From: Jannaschia helgolandensis
Lineage (GTDB): Bacteria > Pseudomonadota > Alphaproteobacteria > Rhodobacterales > Rhodobacteraceae
Length of the DNA: 64,000 nt
Direction of reading: 5' to 3'
Assembly (NCBI RefSeq): GCF_900109285.1
Contig: NZ_FNZQ01000003.1
Location: 124,001 to 188,000, forward strand
The translations under genes and the position numbers were made by a program. How positions within the stretch are numbered: position 1 is the stretch's first letter; each line of letters begins with the position of its first letter. The notes beneath the pieces are model-generated. The model saw nothing but the letters and a program-made list of their open reading frames with translations. It did not search any database and was not told where the DNA came from. Below are positions 51,957-60,897 of this stretch, piece by piece.

Positions 51957-54900
51957 ATGGCGAAAAAAATGCTGATCGACGCCACCCACCCGGAAGAGAC
52001 CCGGGTCGTGGTGGCAGACGGAAACAAGGTCGAAGAATTTGATTTCGAAAACCTGAACAAGAGGCAGCTTGCCGGAAATATCTATCTGGCCAAGGTGACG
52101 CGGGTCGAGCCCTCGTTGCAGGCGGCATTCATCGACTATGGTGGCAACCGGCACGGCTTTCTGGCCTTCTCGGAAATCCACCCGGATTATTACCAGATAC
52201 CCAAAGCCGACCGGGATGCGATTCTGGCCGAGGAACGCGCCTTTGCCGAGGCGCAGAACGCTGCGGATGAAGCGGCGGACAACAGGGCCGCGAATGCTCG
52301 AGCTGTATCGGATGCGCCAGATGGCGGGGCGGCTGGAGATGGCGAGGAAGACAAACCGAAGAAATCCCGGTCACGCAGCCGGTCGCGCAGCCGGTCCAAG
52401 AAGCCCGTCGAAGCCCTGACCGACAACGGTGACGCTCCTGATGCGGACAACGCGCCATCGCCCGACGAAATGCCTTCGGCAAACTCCGCGATCGAAGCGA
52501 CCGAGGCCAGCGCCCCCGGCATCGTGACTGGAGGATCCGCGGATGTGTCGGAAGCCGCAACCGAAACGGTCGGGCAGGGCGGATCGCGCGACGAGACTGG
52601 CCCGCAAGATGCCGGTCCGGATGACAGTGGCCCGGATGACGAGGGTTCTGACGATAGCGGTCCGGTGAAGACCATTGCCGAAAGCGCCGGTCTGGAAGAC
52701 GAGACCGTCTCTTCCGACCAGACCGCAGAGACAGCGTCGCAGACCGAGGCCGAAGCTCCGCAGGTACCGGCGGGTATGGAAACCGTCGACCTGTCCGAAG
52801 GCGAGACCGCGGAAATCAACTCTCCTGACGCTGCCGATACTCCGGTCGAGGAGCCTGCGCCCAAGCGGACCAGTCGCTCGCGGAGCCGCAAGAAGCCGGC
52901 CGAAAAGCCCGCTGAAACTCAGGACGATGTGTCACCCGCCGACGATGTCGAGACAGTATCGGGCGACGACGATGTTGCCGAAGTTCGCGCCCCCCGCGTT
53001 CAGCGCCCCAAGGCCCGCAAGTACAAGATCCAGGAAGTCGTGAAGGTCCGCCAGATCATGCTGGTGCAGGTCGTCAAGGAGGAGCGCGGCAACAAGGGCG
53101 CTGCCCTGACGACTTATCTTTCGCTGGCCGGTCGGTACTGCGTCCTGATGCCGAACACCGCGCGGGGCGGTGGCATCAGCCGCAAGATCACCAACGCGCC
53201 CGACCGCAAGAAGCTGAAGGAAATCGCACAGGAAATCGACGTGCCGCAGGGCGCGGGCCTGATCGTGCGGACGGCCGGTGCCAAGCGCACCAAGACTGAA
53301 ATCAAGCGCGATTACGAATACCTGCAACGGATGTGGGAACAGGTCCGCGAACTGACGCTGAAATCAATCGCGCCCGCCCCGATCTACGAAGAGGGCAACC
53401 TGATCCACCGGTCGATCCGGGACCTGTATAATCGCGACATCGACGAAGTCATCGTCGAGGGCGAGGCCGGGTATCGCGATGCCAAGGACTACATGAAACT
53501 GATCATGCCGTCCCATGCGAAGAACGTGAAGTTGCACGCGGAGGGCGGCCAGCCGCTGTTCGCCAAGTATGGTGTCGAATCGTATCTGGCGGGCATGTTC
53601 AACCCGACCGTGCAGCTGAAATCCGGCGGCTATATCGTTATCGGTATCACCGAGGCGCTGGTCGCGGTCGACGTCAACTCGGGCAAGTCGACCAAGGAAG
53701 GCTCGATCGAAGATACCGCCACCAAGACCAACCTGGAGGCTGCCGACGAAGTAGCCCGCCAGATGCGGTTGCGCGATCTGGCCGGTCTGATTGTCATCGA
53801 CTTCATCGACATGGACGAGCGCAAGAACAACGCTGCCGTGGAAAAACGCCTGAAAGACGCACTCAAGAACGATCGTGCGCGGATTCAGCTTGGCCGGATT
53901 TCGAGCTTCGGCCTGCTGGAAATGTCGCGTCAACGCCTGCGTCCCGGCATGTTGGAGGCCACGACACAGGCCTGCCCGCACTGCCATGGCACAGGCATGA
54001 TCCGTTCCGACGATTCGGTCGCTTTGCAGATCCTGCGCGCTCTGGAGGAAGAGGGGACCAAACGTCGCTCGCGCGAGGTGAAGCTTACGGTTCCGGTCGA
54101 CGTCTGCAACTATCTGATGAATGAAAAGCGCGAGCATCTTGCCTCGATCGAGGCGCGCTACGACATGGCCGTGCGCGTGATCGCCGATCCACAGATGGTC
54201 GCACCGGATTATTCCATCGAGAAGTTCAAGACCGCGACGCGGGTGATCCCCAAGGCCCGCAATGTGGTTCAGGTGGACACCTCCTGGACGTCTGATGACG
54301 ATGACGCAATCGAGGCGGAGGAGGTCGATGCCGAGGAAGCGCCGGAGGCCGGATCGAACGACATCGGCAATTCGGAAAACGCCGATACGGAAAACGGCAA
54401 CGGCGGAGAACGCGGCGATAATGACGGTGCGCCCAAGAAGAAGCGCCGCCGCCGGTCGCGCCGCAAGAAGTCCGGCAATGGCGAGCAAACGGACCAGAAT
54501 GCCGGCCAGAACGGTGAGAACCGGACGGACGCTGCCGATGAAGGTTCGGATGGCTCTGCGGATGCCGCTTCCGACGCTGTGACGGCGGGTGCCACACCCG
54601 AGACGACCGGAACGGATGCGTCCGACGCGCCTGCGGCAGAGGATGCGCCGAAGCCCAGGTCACGGTCGCGCAGCCGCTCCCGGTCAAAGAAGGTTGAACC
54701 ATCCGATACCGAAGCAGGTGCCGAGGATGCGCCGGTTGCCGCGTCTCCGGCGGAACCCGAGGCAGAGGCCGCCCCGGCGACCAAACCGAAACCCCGATCG
54801 CGGGCCCGCGCCAAAGTCCCGGCAGCCGGGACTTCAGACGAGGTCGCCAACGCCGCCGAACAGGCCCAGCAAGCCCAGCAGGCCGCGCCCGAAGCAACCT

Positions 54901-54998
54901 CCGCCCCGACGGCGCAGGAAGCGGACGCGGTCGTCACCGCCGACGCTGGAGACGAGCCCAAGCCCAAGCGCAAGGGATGGTGGTCCTTCGGAAGCTGA
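51957..54998 (+). CDS. rne: Ribonuclease E
   Basis: Essential endoribonuclease and degradosome scaffold, 1013 residues. Residues 1-90 start the S1 domain (MLIDATHPEETRVVV, LAKVTRVEPSLQAAFIDYGGNRHGFL). The S1 domain is interrupted by about 255 low-complexity acidic and Ser/Arg residues (95-350) and resumes at RKYKIQEVVKVRQ. The catalytic DNase I-like part includes ALVAVDVNSGKST and IDFIDMDERKNN; the zinc-link is CPHCHGTG near residue 672. Residues 775-1013 are a disordered acidic/basic tail ending KRKGWWSFGS. Ser-Arg repeats occur both in the S1 insertion (near 140) and the tail (near 905). ATG at 51957 chosen over an earlier ATG at 51945. Confidence 0.95.
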   Translation: MAKKMLIDATHPEETRVVVADGNKVEEFDFENLNKRQLAGNIYLAKVTRVEPSLQAAFIDYGGNRHGFLAFSEIHPDYYQIPKADRDAILAEERAFAEAQNAADEAADNRAANARAVSDAPDGGAAGDGEEDKPKKSRSRSRSRSRSKKPVEALTDNGDAPDADNAPSPDEMPSANSAIEATEASAPGIVTGGSADVSEAATETVGQGGSRDETGPQDAGPDDSGPDDEGSDDSGPVKTIAESAGLEDETVSSDQTAETASQTEAEAPQVPAGMETVDLSEGETAEINSPDAADTPVEEPAPKRTSRSRSRKKPAEKPAETQDDVSPADDVETVSGDDDVAEVRAPRVQRPKARKYKIQEVVKVRQIMLVQVVKEERGNKGAALTTYLSLAGRYCVLMPNTARGGGISRKITNAPDRKKLKEIAQEIDVPQGAGLIVRTAGAKRTKTEIKRDYEYLQRMWEQVRELTLKSIAPAPIYEEGNLIHRSIRDLYNRDIDEVIVEGEAGYRDAKDYMKLIMPSHAKNVKLHAEGGQPLFAKYGVESYLAGMFNPTVQLKSGGYIVIGITEALVAVDVNSGKSTKEGSIEDTATKTNLEAADEVARQMRLRDLAGLIVIDFIDMDERKNNAAVEKRLKDALKNDRARIQLGRISSFGLLEMSRQRLRPGMLEATTQACPHCHGTGMIRSDDSVALQILRALEEEGTKRRSREVKLTVPVDVCNYLMNEKREHLASIEARYDMAVRVIADPQMVAPDYSIEKFKTATRVIPKARNVVQVDTSWTSDDDDAIEAEEVDAEEAPEAGSNDIGNSENADTENGNGGERGDNDGAPKKKRRRRSRRKKSGNGEQTDQNAGQNGENRTDAADEGSDGSADAASDAVTAGATPETTGTDASDAPAAEDAPKPRSRSRSRSRSKKVEPSDTEAGAEDAPVAASPAEPEAEAAPATKPKPRSRARAKVPAAGTSDEVANAAEQAQQAQQAAPEATSAPTAQEADAVVTADAGDEPKPKRKGWWSFGS

Positions 54999-55020
54999 CA
55001 TCAACCGGCAAGACCTGAAT

Positions 55021-55043
55021 GGGCGTCCCGCTTCGGGGCGCCC
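55021..55043 (+). terminator. Terminator after rne
   Basis: GGGCGTCCC and GGGGCGCCC form a nine-base stem with one G-T pair and a five-base loop, 22 bases after the rne stop; followed by TGTTAGG. Confidence 0.7.
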
Positions 55044-55156
55044 TGTTAGGTTCGGATCGTCTGTTTGCCTGCGGAACGTCGCAGATCGCGCGGCGCGTCA
55101 TTGACGCCCGGTGCGGGGCCGGTCCATCTGTCCGCAGACGCAGGGCGGAGGAATGA

Positions 55157-56305
55157 ATGACAGGTGCATCAGGGGTGTCAGCCCGGTCGAACGTCGATCC
55201 ATTCATCGTCATGGACGTGATGGAACAGGCCCGGCGTCTGGAAGACGCGGGCCGCAGCGTCATCCACATGGAGGTCGGCCAGCCCGGCACACCTGCCCCG
55301 CAAATCGCACGCGACGGATTGGCGGCGGCCATGGCGGACGGTGCACTGGGATACACGGTTGCATTGGGCCTGCCCGATTTGCGTGCGAAAATCGCGGACC
55401 TGTATCGTCGCTGGTACGGGGTGGACCTTGACCCGAACCGCGTGGTCGTGACCGCCGGGTCGTCGGCAGCGTTCCTTCTGGCATTCACGGCATTGTTCGA
55501 TGCAGGAGATCGGGTCGGTCTGGGGTTGCCGGGCTACCCGTCCTATCGTCAAATTCTGAAGGCATTGTCGTTGCAGCCAGTCGGGATTCCGACGCAGGCG
55601 GCCAACCGGTTTCAGCCGGTCGCCTCCGAATTGCCCGATCTGGCAGGATTGATCGTCGCGTCGCCCTCAAACCCCACCGGCACCATGCTGGACCGGAAGG
55701 CGATGTCATTGCTGATCGACAACTGTCACGCGCGGGGCACGGCTTTCATCTCGGACGAAATCTATCACGGATTGCATCACGATGCGCCCGCCGTCACCGC
55801 GCTGGAAGTGTCAGACGACGTCTATGTCATCAATTCGTTCAGCAAGTATTTCAGCATGACTGGCTGGCGGATCGGTTGGATGGTCGTGCCCGAAAGCCAC
55901 GTCCGAACCATCGAACGGCTGGCGCAGAACATGTTCATCTGCGCCCCCCACGCCAGCCAGATCGCCGCCCTGCATGCCATGGATGCCGAGGACGAGTTGG
56001 AGGCGAACCGGGCCGTCTATGCCCGCAATCGCGCGCTTATGCTGGACGGCCTGCCAGCCGCGGGATTCGACCGGATAGCGCCGCCGGACGGGGCGTTCTA
56101 TATTTATGCCGACGTGAGCCACCTGACAGATGACAGTGTGAAGTTCGCATCGGAAGTGCTGGAAAAAGCAGGTGTAGCTATCACACCTGGCCTTGACTTC
56201 GATCCGGATCGGGGGGCGGGAACCCTACGGTTCAGCTATGCCCGCGCAACAGCGGATATCGAAGAAGGTCTGGCGCGACTGAAAACATTCATGGCGGCGC
56301 GATGA
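55157..56305 (+). CDS. PLP-dependent class I/II aminotransferase
   Basis: A 382-residue fold-type I aminotransferase: HMEVGQPGTPAP, GYTVALGLPDLR, VTAGSSAAFLLAF, the PLP pocket SPSNPTGTML and DEIYHGL, and the Schiff-base lysine in SFSKYFSMTGWRIGW. Likely aspartate/alanine-type, substrate undefined. Its stop overlaps the amidase start by four bases (ATGA), so it is co-translated with a cell-wall gene. This is not an obvious functional partner. Confidence 0.92.
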   Translation: MTGASGVSARSNVDPFIVMDVMEQARRLEDAGRSVIHMEVGQPGTPAPQIARDGLAAAMADGALGYTVALGLPDLRAKIADLYRRWYGVDLDPNRVVVTAGSSAAFLLAFTALFDAGDRVGLGLPGYPSYRQILKALSLQPVGIPTQAANRFQPVASELPDLAGLIVASPSNPTGTMLDRKAMSLLIDNCHARGTAFISDEIYHGLHHDAPAVTALEVSDDVYVINSFSKYFSMTGWRIGWMVVPESHVRTIERLAQNMFICAPHASQIAALHAMDAEDELEANRAVYARNRALMLDGLPAAGFDRIAPPDGAFYIYADVSHLTDDSVKFASEVLEKAGVAITPGLDFDPDRGAGTLRFSYARATADIEEGLARLKTFMAAR

Positions 56306-57459
56306 TCCGACTGGCGTTCCTCCTGATCTGGATGGCCGGGGTCGCCGTCGCGCAGGACTTCAATGCCCGCGCGACCGTTATCGATGCCCGGGCCAAACGC
56401 GATGCCCTGACTCTGACGCTCAGCCAGCCGATACCATGGCGGGTATTCGTGGAAGATGACCCGTGGCGGTTGGTGATCGACACGTCCGAAGTCGACTGGA
56501 CCACCCTGAATGCGGACCTGCTGACCAACCTTGGTCAGGCGCGCAGCGGCCGTATCAGGGCCGGCTGGTCGCGTCTGGTCGTCCTTCTGCCCGGTCCCCG
56601 TCGCATCGATCGTGCCTGGATGGAAACCGGGCAGGACGCGACGATCCGTATCGCATTGGCAGACGGTGCGGACCCGACCGGCCCGCTCAGCCCGCAGGAA
56701 TGGGACGCGGCACCCGATACCGTGCCCACTGCCGCGCGGCCCCGCCAGACCGGCGATCGGCCCTTGGTAATCGCCCTCGATCCCGGTCACGGGGGTGTAG
56801 ATCCCGGGGCCGAGCGGGACGGGCTGACCGAGGCTGATCTTATGCTGCGCTTCGCCAGAGAATTGGCCGAGGTGTTGCGGCGCCGGGGGCACAGGGTCGT
56901 TCTGACGCGCGAGGACGATGAATTCGTCGGCCTGCGCGGGCGATCCACGATCGCGCGGGCGGCGGGGGCCGATCTGATGATTTCGCTGCACGCCGACGCG
57001 GTCGAGGGCGGTGGGGCCGAGGGCGCGACGGTCTATACATTGTCACCGGGCAATACCAACGCCCTGGCCGCCGAAATCGCGCAACGTCACGGTCGCGACG
57101 ACCTTCTGCTGGGCGCAGGCGATATCGAACAGGGGGACGAAATCGCGCGTATCCTTGTTGAACTGGCCCGTGCGGAAACCGCGCCGCGCGGCCTGATGCT
57201 GGCCGATGCACTGGTGACGGGCCTGTCGGGGGCGGGTGTCCAGCTCCACAAGCGCCCGCGTCTGGGCGGGCGGTTCACCGTGCTGAAAGCGCCGGATATC
57301 CCGTCTGTCCTGCTGGAGCTTGGGTTCATGTCCGACCCGGAGGACATGGACAACCTGAGATCTGTCGACTGGCGTTCCCGAATGGCTGCGGCGGTCAGTG
57401 ACGGTATCGAAGCATGGGCAATCGAGGATGCCGCTGAGGCGCTGCGCCTGCGGCAGTAG
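56302..57459 (+). CDS. amiC: N-acetylmuramoyl-L-alanine amidase (AmiC type)
   Basis: Periplasmic zinc amidase that splits daughter-cell peptidoglycan, 385 residues. Signal peptide (LAFLLIWMAGVAVAQ), an AMIN domain (residues 20-125) for envelope targeting, then Amidase_3: IALDPGHGGVDPGAE (zinc His), the catalytic region MISLHADAVEGGG, and SVLLELGFMSDPEDM with the conserved Glu. Neighbour order rne...amiC...mrcA...prfB is characteristic of Rhodobacterales. Confidence 0.93.
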   Translation: MIRLAFLLIWMAGVAVAQDFNARATVIDARAKRDALTLTLSQPIPWRVFVEDDPWRLVIDTSEVDWTTLNADLLTNLGQARSGRIRAGWSRLVVLLPGPRRIDRAWMETGQDATIRIALADGADPTGPLSPQEWDAAPDTVPTAARPRQTGDRPLVIALDPGHGGVDPGAERDGLTEADLMLRFARELAEVLRRRGHRVVLTREDDEFVGLRGRSTIARAAGADLMISLHADAVEGGGAEGATVYTLSPGNTNALAAEIAQRHGRDDLLLGAGDIEQGDEIARILVELARAETAPRGLMLADALVTGLSGAGVQLHKRPRLGGRFTVLKAPDIPSVLLELGFMSDPEDMDNLRSVDWRSRMAAAVSDGIEAWAIEDAAEALRLRQ

Positions 57460-57972
57460 TCACAGCAGGCGGGGCTGACCCCCGCCGGGCATCGCGCCTT
57501 CGTGCAACAGCAGAAAAGCCTTGCGCCCGATCCCGCCGCCAAATCCGGTCAGTTTGCCCGATGCGCCGATCACCCGATGGCAGGGCAGGATGATCGGCAG
57601 CGGATTCGCCCCGTTCGCCGCTCCAACGGCCCGGCTGGCACCGGGACAGCCAAGGGCGCGGGCCATGTCGCCATAACTACAGGTTTCGCCGAACGGGATC
57701 GTGGCAAGCCAATGCCAGACCCGCATCTGAAACGCCGTGCCGCGTGGCCGTATCGGCAGGTCGAAAACGCGCAGTTGGCCAGCGAAGTAAGCGTCAAGCT
57801 GCTTGCGAACTGCGTCGAAGGCCCGGTCAATGCGCGCCCACCCGTCCTTCGGCCCAAAGGCCCTGTGCCCATCCTGGAAGCTGAGGAAATGCAGTGTGTC
57901 GGCATCGCCCGCCAGCAAAAGGGGGCCGACAGGGCTGTCGTGATTGGCAAAGCACAGGGGCGGCTCGATCAT
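57460..57972 (-). CDS. ogt: Methylated-DNA--protein-cysteine methyltransferase
   Basis: A 170-residue suicide DNA repair enzyme removing O6-alkyl groups from guanine. Active cysteine at residue 131 in ILPCHRVIG, with the helix-turn-helix arginine-finger region GTAFQMRVWHWLATIPFGET and YGDMARALGCPGASRAVG before it. The start at 57972 gives MIEPPLCFANHD; a much longer upstream open frame lies in the promoter region of mrcA. It is convergent with amiC, sharing no bases. Confidence 0.94.
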   Translation of the reverse strand: MIEPPLCFANHDSPVGPLLLAGDADTLHFLSFQDGHRAFGPKDGWARIDRAFDAVRKQLDAYFAGQLRVFDLPIRPRGTAFQMRVWHWLATIPFGETCSYGDMARALGCPGASRAVGAANGANPLPIILPCHRVIGASGKLTGFGGGIGRKAFLLLHEGAMPGGGQPRLL

Positions 57973-58168
57973 GCGTCCGAAGGTGCCACGCAGGCCGGGT
58001 CCGCAAAAGCCCCCGGATGTAACGCAATCTTTACCATCGCGCTGCCATTGACCTTGGGCGATGCGTCGCCCGTGCCCACGTTGTCGCTTTGACGGCAAAC
58101 GCACGTCTGCGTATATCGAACCTGATGCCGCAGGGTCGGTGTCATGCGCGGATAGTCCAGGGGCGACC

Positions 58169-60772
58169 ATGAAGATCATAGGCACGATGCGGACGATGGG
58201 CAGGGGGGGGGCCAATGCCACGAAGGGCATCGGCATGTTCCTGCTGTCGGCTATCGGCGGCATCTTTTCGGCGGTGACTCTTGGTATCATCGCGATCGCC
58301 ATTTCGATCGGCGGCGTACTTTGGATGTACGGGCGCGATCTGCCCAACTATGAACAGCTTGCCCAATACACCCCCCCCACGATCAGCCGCATCTATTCCG
58401 GCGAAGGCCGTTTGATGGACGAATTCGCCCGTGAACGCCGTCTGTTCGTTCCGGCCGAAGATATTCCGACACTGGTCAAAGAGGCATTCATTTCGGCCGA
58501 GGACAAGAATTTCTACCTGCATGCGGGCTATGATCCTATAGGCATGATTTCGGCCGCGGTGGACGCCGCACGGGGCGAGCGTCTACGCGGCGCCTCGACC
58601 ATCACGCAGCAGGTGATGAAGAACTTCCTTCTGTCATCCGACCGGTCGGCGGAGCGGAAGGTGAAGGAAATCATTCTTGCCTCCCGCATCGAGGAAACGC
58701 TGAGCAAGGAAGATATTCTGGAGCTTTATCTGAACGAGATTTTTCTCGGGCAGAATTCCTATGGCGTGGCTGCCGCCGCGCAGACCTATTTCAACAAGAC
58801 GCTGGCCGACCTGACGCTGGAAGAGGCCGCCTACCTTGCGATTCTGCCCAAGGCTCCATCAGATTATCATCCCGTCCGGGAAGCCGAACGGGCAATCGAG
58901 CGCCGCAACTACGTCCTGGGCGAAATGTTCGATAATGGTTACATCACACGCGCGGAAATGCAGGAAGCGCAGATGAAGCCACTCCTGACGGTGCAGTCGG
59001 GGCATTATCCGCCGTTCCGTGCCAGCCTGCCGGCGCGCGATTACTTCACCGATGAGATTCGTCGACAACTGACCCGTGATTTCGGAGCGGAGGCCTTCTT
59101 TACGCAGGGCTTCAACATCCGGGCCACAATCGACGCCAAGATGCAGAGCGTTGCCGCGACCGCCCTGCGCAGGGCGTTGGAAAAGTTCGACCGTAACGGC
59201 GGCATCTGGCGCGGCACTGGCGAGACCATTCCGGTTGAGATTCTGGATGATGAGGTCGCATGGCGCACGGCGCTCGAGGCGGCAGACGTCGCCCGTGACA
59301 TAGACCTCGGCAATCCCTGGCTGCCCGCGGTCGTCCTGAACGTCGGTGATCAGTCCATGACGCTGGGTGCCGAAGGGGTCGAAGGCACGATCGAGGTTCC
59401 GCGCGCGGATATCGAATGGATACGTGGCAGCTTCACCGACAATTTCGAGCCCGGACAGGTCGTCCATGTGCGTAAGCTGACCGATGACGCGACCGGTGAT
59501 CTTATCCGCTGGTCCCTGCGGCAGGTGCCCGAGGTTCAGGGCGGGTTCATGGCGATGGACGTCAACACCGGTCGCGTTCTGGCGATGCAGGGGGGCTTCA
59601 GCTATCAGTATTCCCTGTTCAACCGCGCCACGCAGGCGACACGGCAACCGGGGTCCAGCTTCAAGCCATTCGTCTATGCTTCGGCGCTCGACAGTGGTTA
59701 TCAACCAAATACCATCATCGTCGATGCGCCGATCGAGGTCGATCAGGGCAACGGAGAAATCTGGCGTCCCAAGAATGCTTCGAACCGGTATTATGGCCCT
59801 AGTCCGTTGCGCACCGGGATCGAGCGGTCGCGTAACCTGATGACCGTGCGACTGGCGCAGGATGTCGGGATGAACGTCGTCGCCAGCTATGCCGAACGGT
59901 TCGGCGTGTATGATGACATGGAAGAATTGCTGGCCAACGCCCTAGGGTCGCAGGAAACCACACTTTACAAGATGGTTTCGGCCTACGCCATGTTCGCAAA
60001 CGGTGGCGAACGGGTGGAGCCGACGCTGGTCGACCGAATCCAGGACCGCTATGGCCGCACCGTGTTCAAGCATGATCAGCGTTCGTGCAGCGATTGCGAA
60101 CAGTTTGCGACCTTGTCCGAAGGTTTCGGCCCCCGCATCGTCTCGAACCGCGAACGGGTGATGGACCCGATCACTGCCTATCAGCTGACCTCTATGATGA
60201 CGGGCGTGGTCGAGCGGGGCACCGCGTCGCGCACCGTCAACCTGCCGGTCCCGATCGCTGGCAAGACAGGCACGACCAACGATTCCAAGGACGTCTGGTT
60301 CATCGGTTTTTCGTCGACCATCGTGGCAGGCTGCTACATCGGTTATGACCGACCGCGACGCCTTGGTCAGGGGGCTTCGGGCGGCGGCACGTGCGGCCCG
60401 GTGTTCCAGGAGTTCATGGAAGAAGCGATCAAGGAATACGGGGGCGGTCCGTTCGAGGTACCCGATGGTGGCTATTTCGTGAATATCGACCGTTTCACCG
60501 GTGCGCGTCTGCCCGACGACGCATCCGGCGATGACGTTGTCGCCGAATATTTCCGCATCGGCGATGACCCGTTCGTCGGTCTGGGCAGTACCGTCATCGA
60601 CGGTGGCTTTGCCCTTGCAGGCGACTTGCCGTTGTTCGGTCGGGGCGAGGGGGATGACAGCGACGGCACAGTTGCCCCGCCGTCCTCGGAAGTGCAGACC
60701 TCGACCGGCCGAAAGGTCGTCGTACCAGGTCGCGCCAGCTTCGGATCGCTGAGTTCGGGCGGTCTTTACTAG
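58169..60772 (+). CDS. mrcA: Penicillin-binding protein 1A (transglycosylase/transpeptidase)
   Basis: Bifunctional peptidoglycan synthase, 867 residues. Cytoplasmic start, one helix (ILxG-rich segment ending GGVLWMYGRDLPNYEQL), GT51 transglycosylase (ISAEDKNFYLHAGYDPIGM, GASTITQQVMKN), then the transpeptidase with the SxxK motif in GSSFKPFVYAS, SRN as SxN, and KTGTT. A run of nine G (58203-58211) lies in codons 12-14, where slippage would shift the frame. An internal Met at residue 24 could restart just before the helix. Confidence 0.94.
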   Translation: MKIIGTMRTMGRGGANATKGIGMFLLSAIGGIFSAVTLGIIAIAISIGGVLWMYGRDLPNYEQLAQYTPPTISRIYSGEGRLMDEFARERRLFVPAEDIPTLVKEAFISAEDKNFYLHAGYDPIGMISAAVDAARGERLRGASTITQQVMKNFLLSSDRSAERKVKEIILASRIEETLSKEDILELYLNEIFLGQNSYGVAAAAQTYFNKTLADLTLEEAAYLAILPKAPSDYHPVREAERAIERRNYVLGEMFDNGYITRAEMQEAQMKPLLTVQSGHYPPFRASLPARDYFTDEIRRQLTRDFGAEAFFTQGFNIRATIDAKMQSVAATALRRALEKFDRNGGIWRGTGETIPVEILDDEVAWRTALEAADVARDIDLGNPWLPAVVLNVGDQSMTLGAEGVEGTIEVPRADIEWIRGSFTDNFEPGQVVHVRKLTDDATGDLIRWSLRQVPEVQGGFMAMDVNTGRVLAMQGGFSYQYSLFNRATQATRQPGSSFKPFVYASALDSGYQPNTIIVDAPIEVDQGNGEIWRPKNASNRYYGPSPLRTGIERSRNLMTVRLAQDVGMNVVASYAERFGVYDDMEELLANALGSQETTLYKMVSAYAMFANGGERVEPTLVDRIQDRYGRTVFKHDQRSCSDCEQFATLSEGFGPRIVSNRERVMDPITAYQLTSMMTGVVERGTASRTVNLPVPIAGKTGTTNDSKDVWFIGFSSTIVAGCYIGYDRPRRLGQGASGGGTCGPVFQEFMEEAIKEYGGGPFEVPDGGYFVNIDRFTGARLPDDASGDDVVAEYFRIGDDPFVGLGSTVIDGGFALAGDLPLFGRGEGDDSDGTVAPPSSEVQTSTGRKVVVPGRASFGSLSSGGLY

Positions 60773-60791
60773 CCACCGTCATTTGCGGAGT

Positions 60792-60866
60792 GCCGCTGCG
60801 GGAGGACCTTCGGGTCCGATCCGATTCCGTTCTGGCCGGTCCCTTGCCGCGCGGACGCGCAGCGGC
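60792..60866 (+). promoter_or_regulatory. Structured leader upstream of prfB
   Basis: GCCGCTGCG (60792-60800) is complementary to CGCAGCGGC (60858-60866). Inside lies GGACC-TTCG-GGTCC (60804-60817), a stable UUCG-capped hairpin. The element starts 20 bases after the mrcA stop and ends 31 bases before the prfB start. It may be a terminator for mrcA, a processing site, or a prfB control element. Confidence 0.45.
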
Positions 60867-60897
60867 TACCTCACCTGACGAATGATATCCGGAGACG

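Noticed and set aside
52370-54690. Short repeated DNA in rne as a possible CRISPR or satellite array
   Set aside because: The repeats encode Ser-Arg runs in frame and have no spacers.
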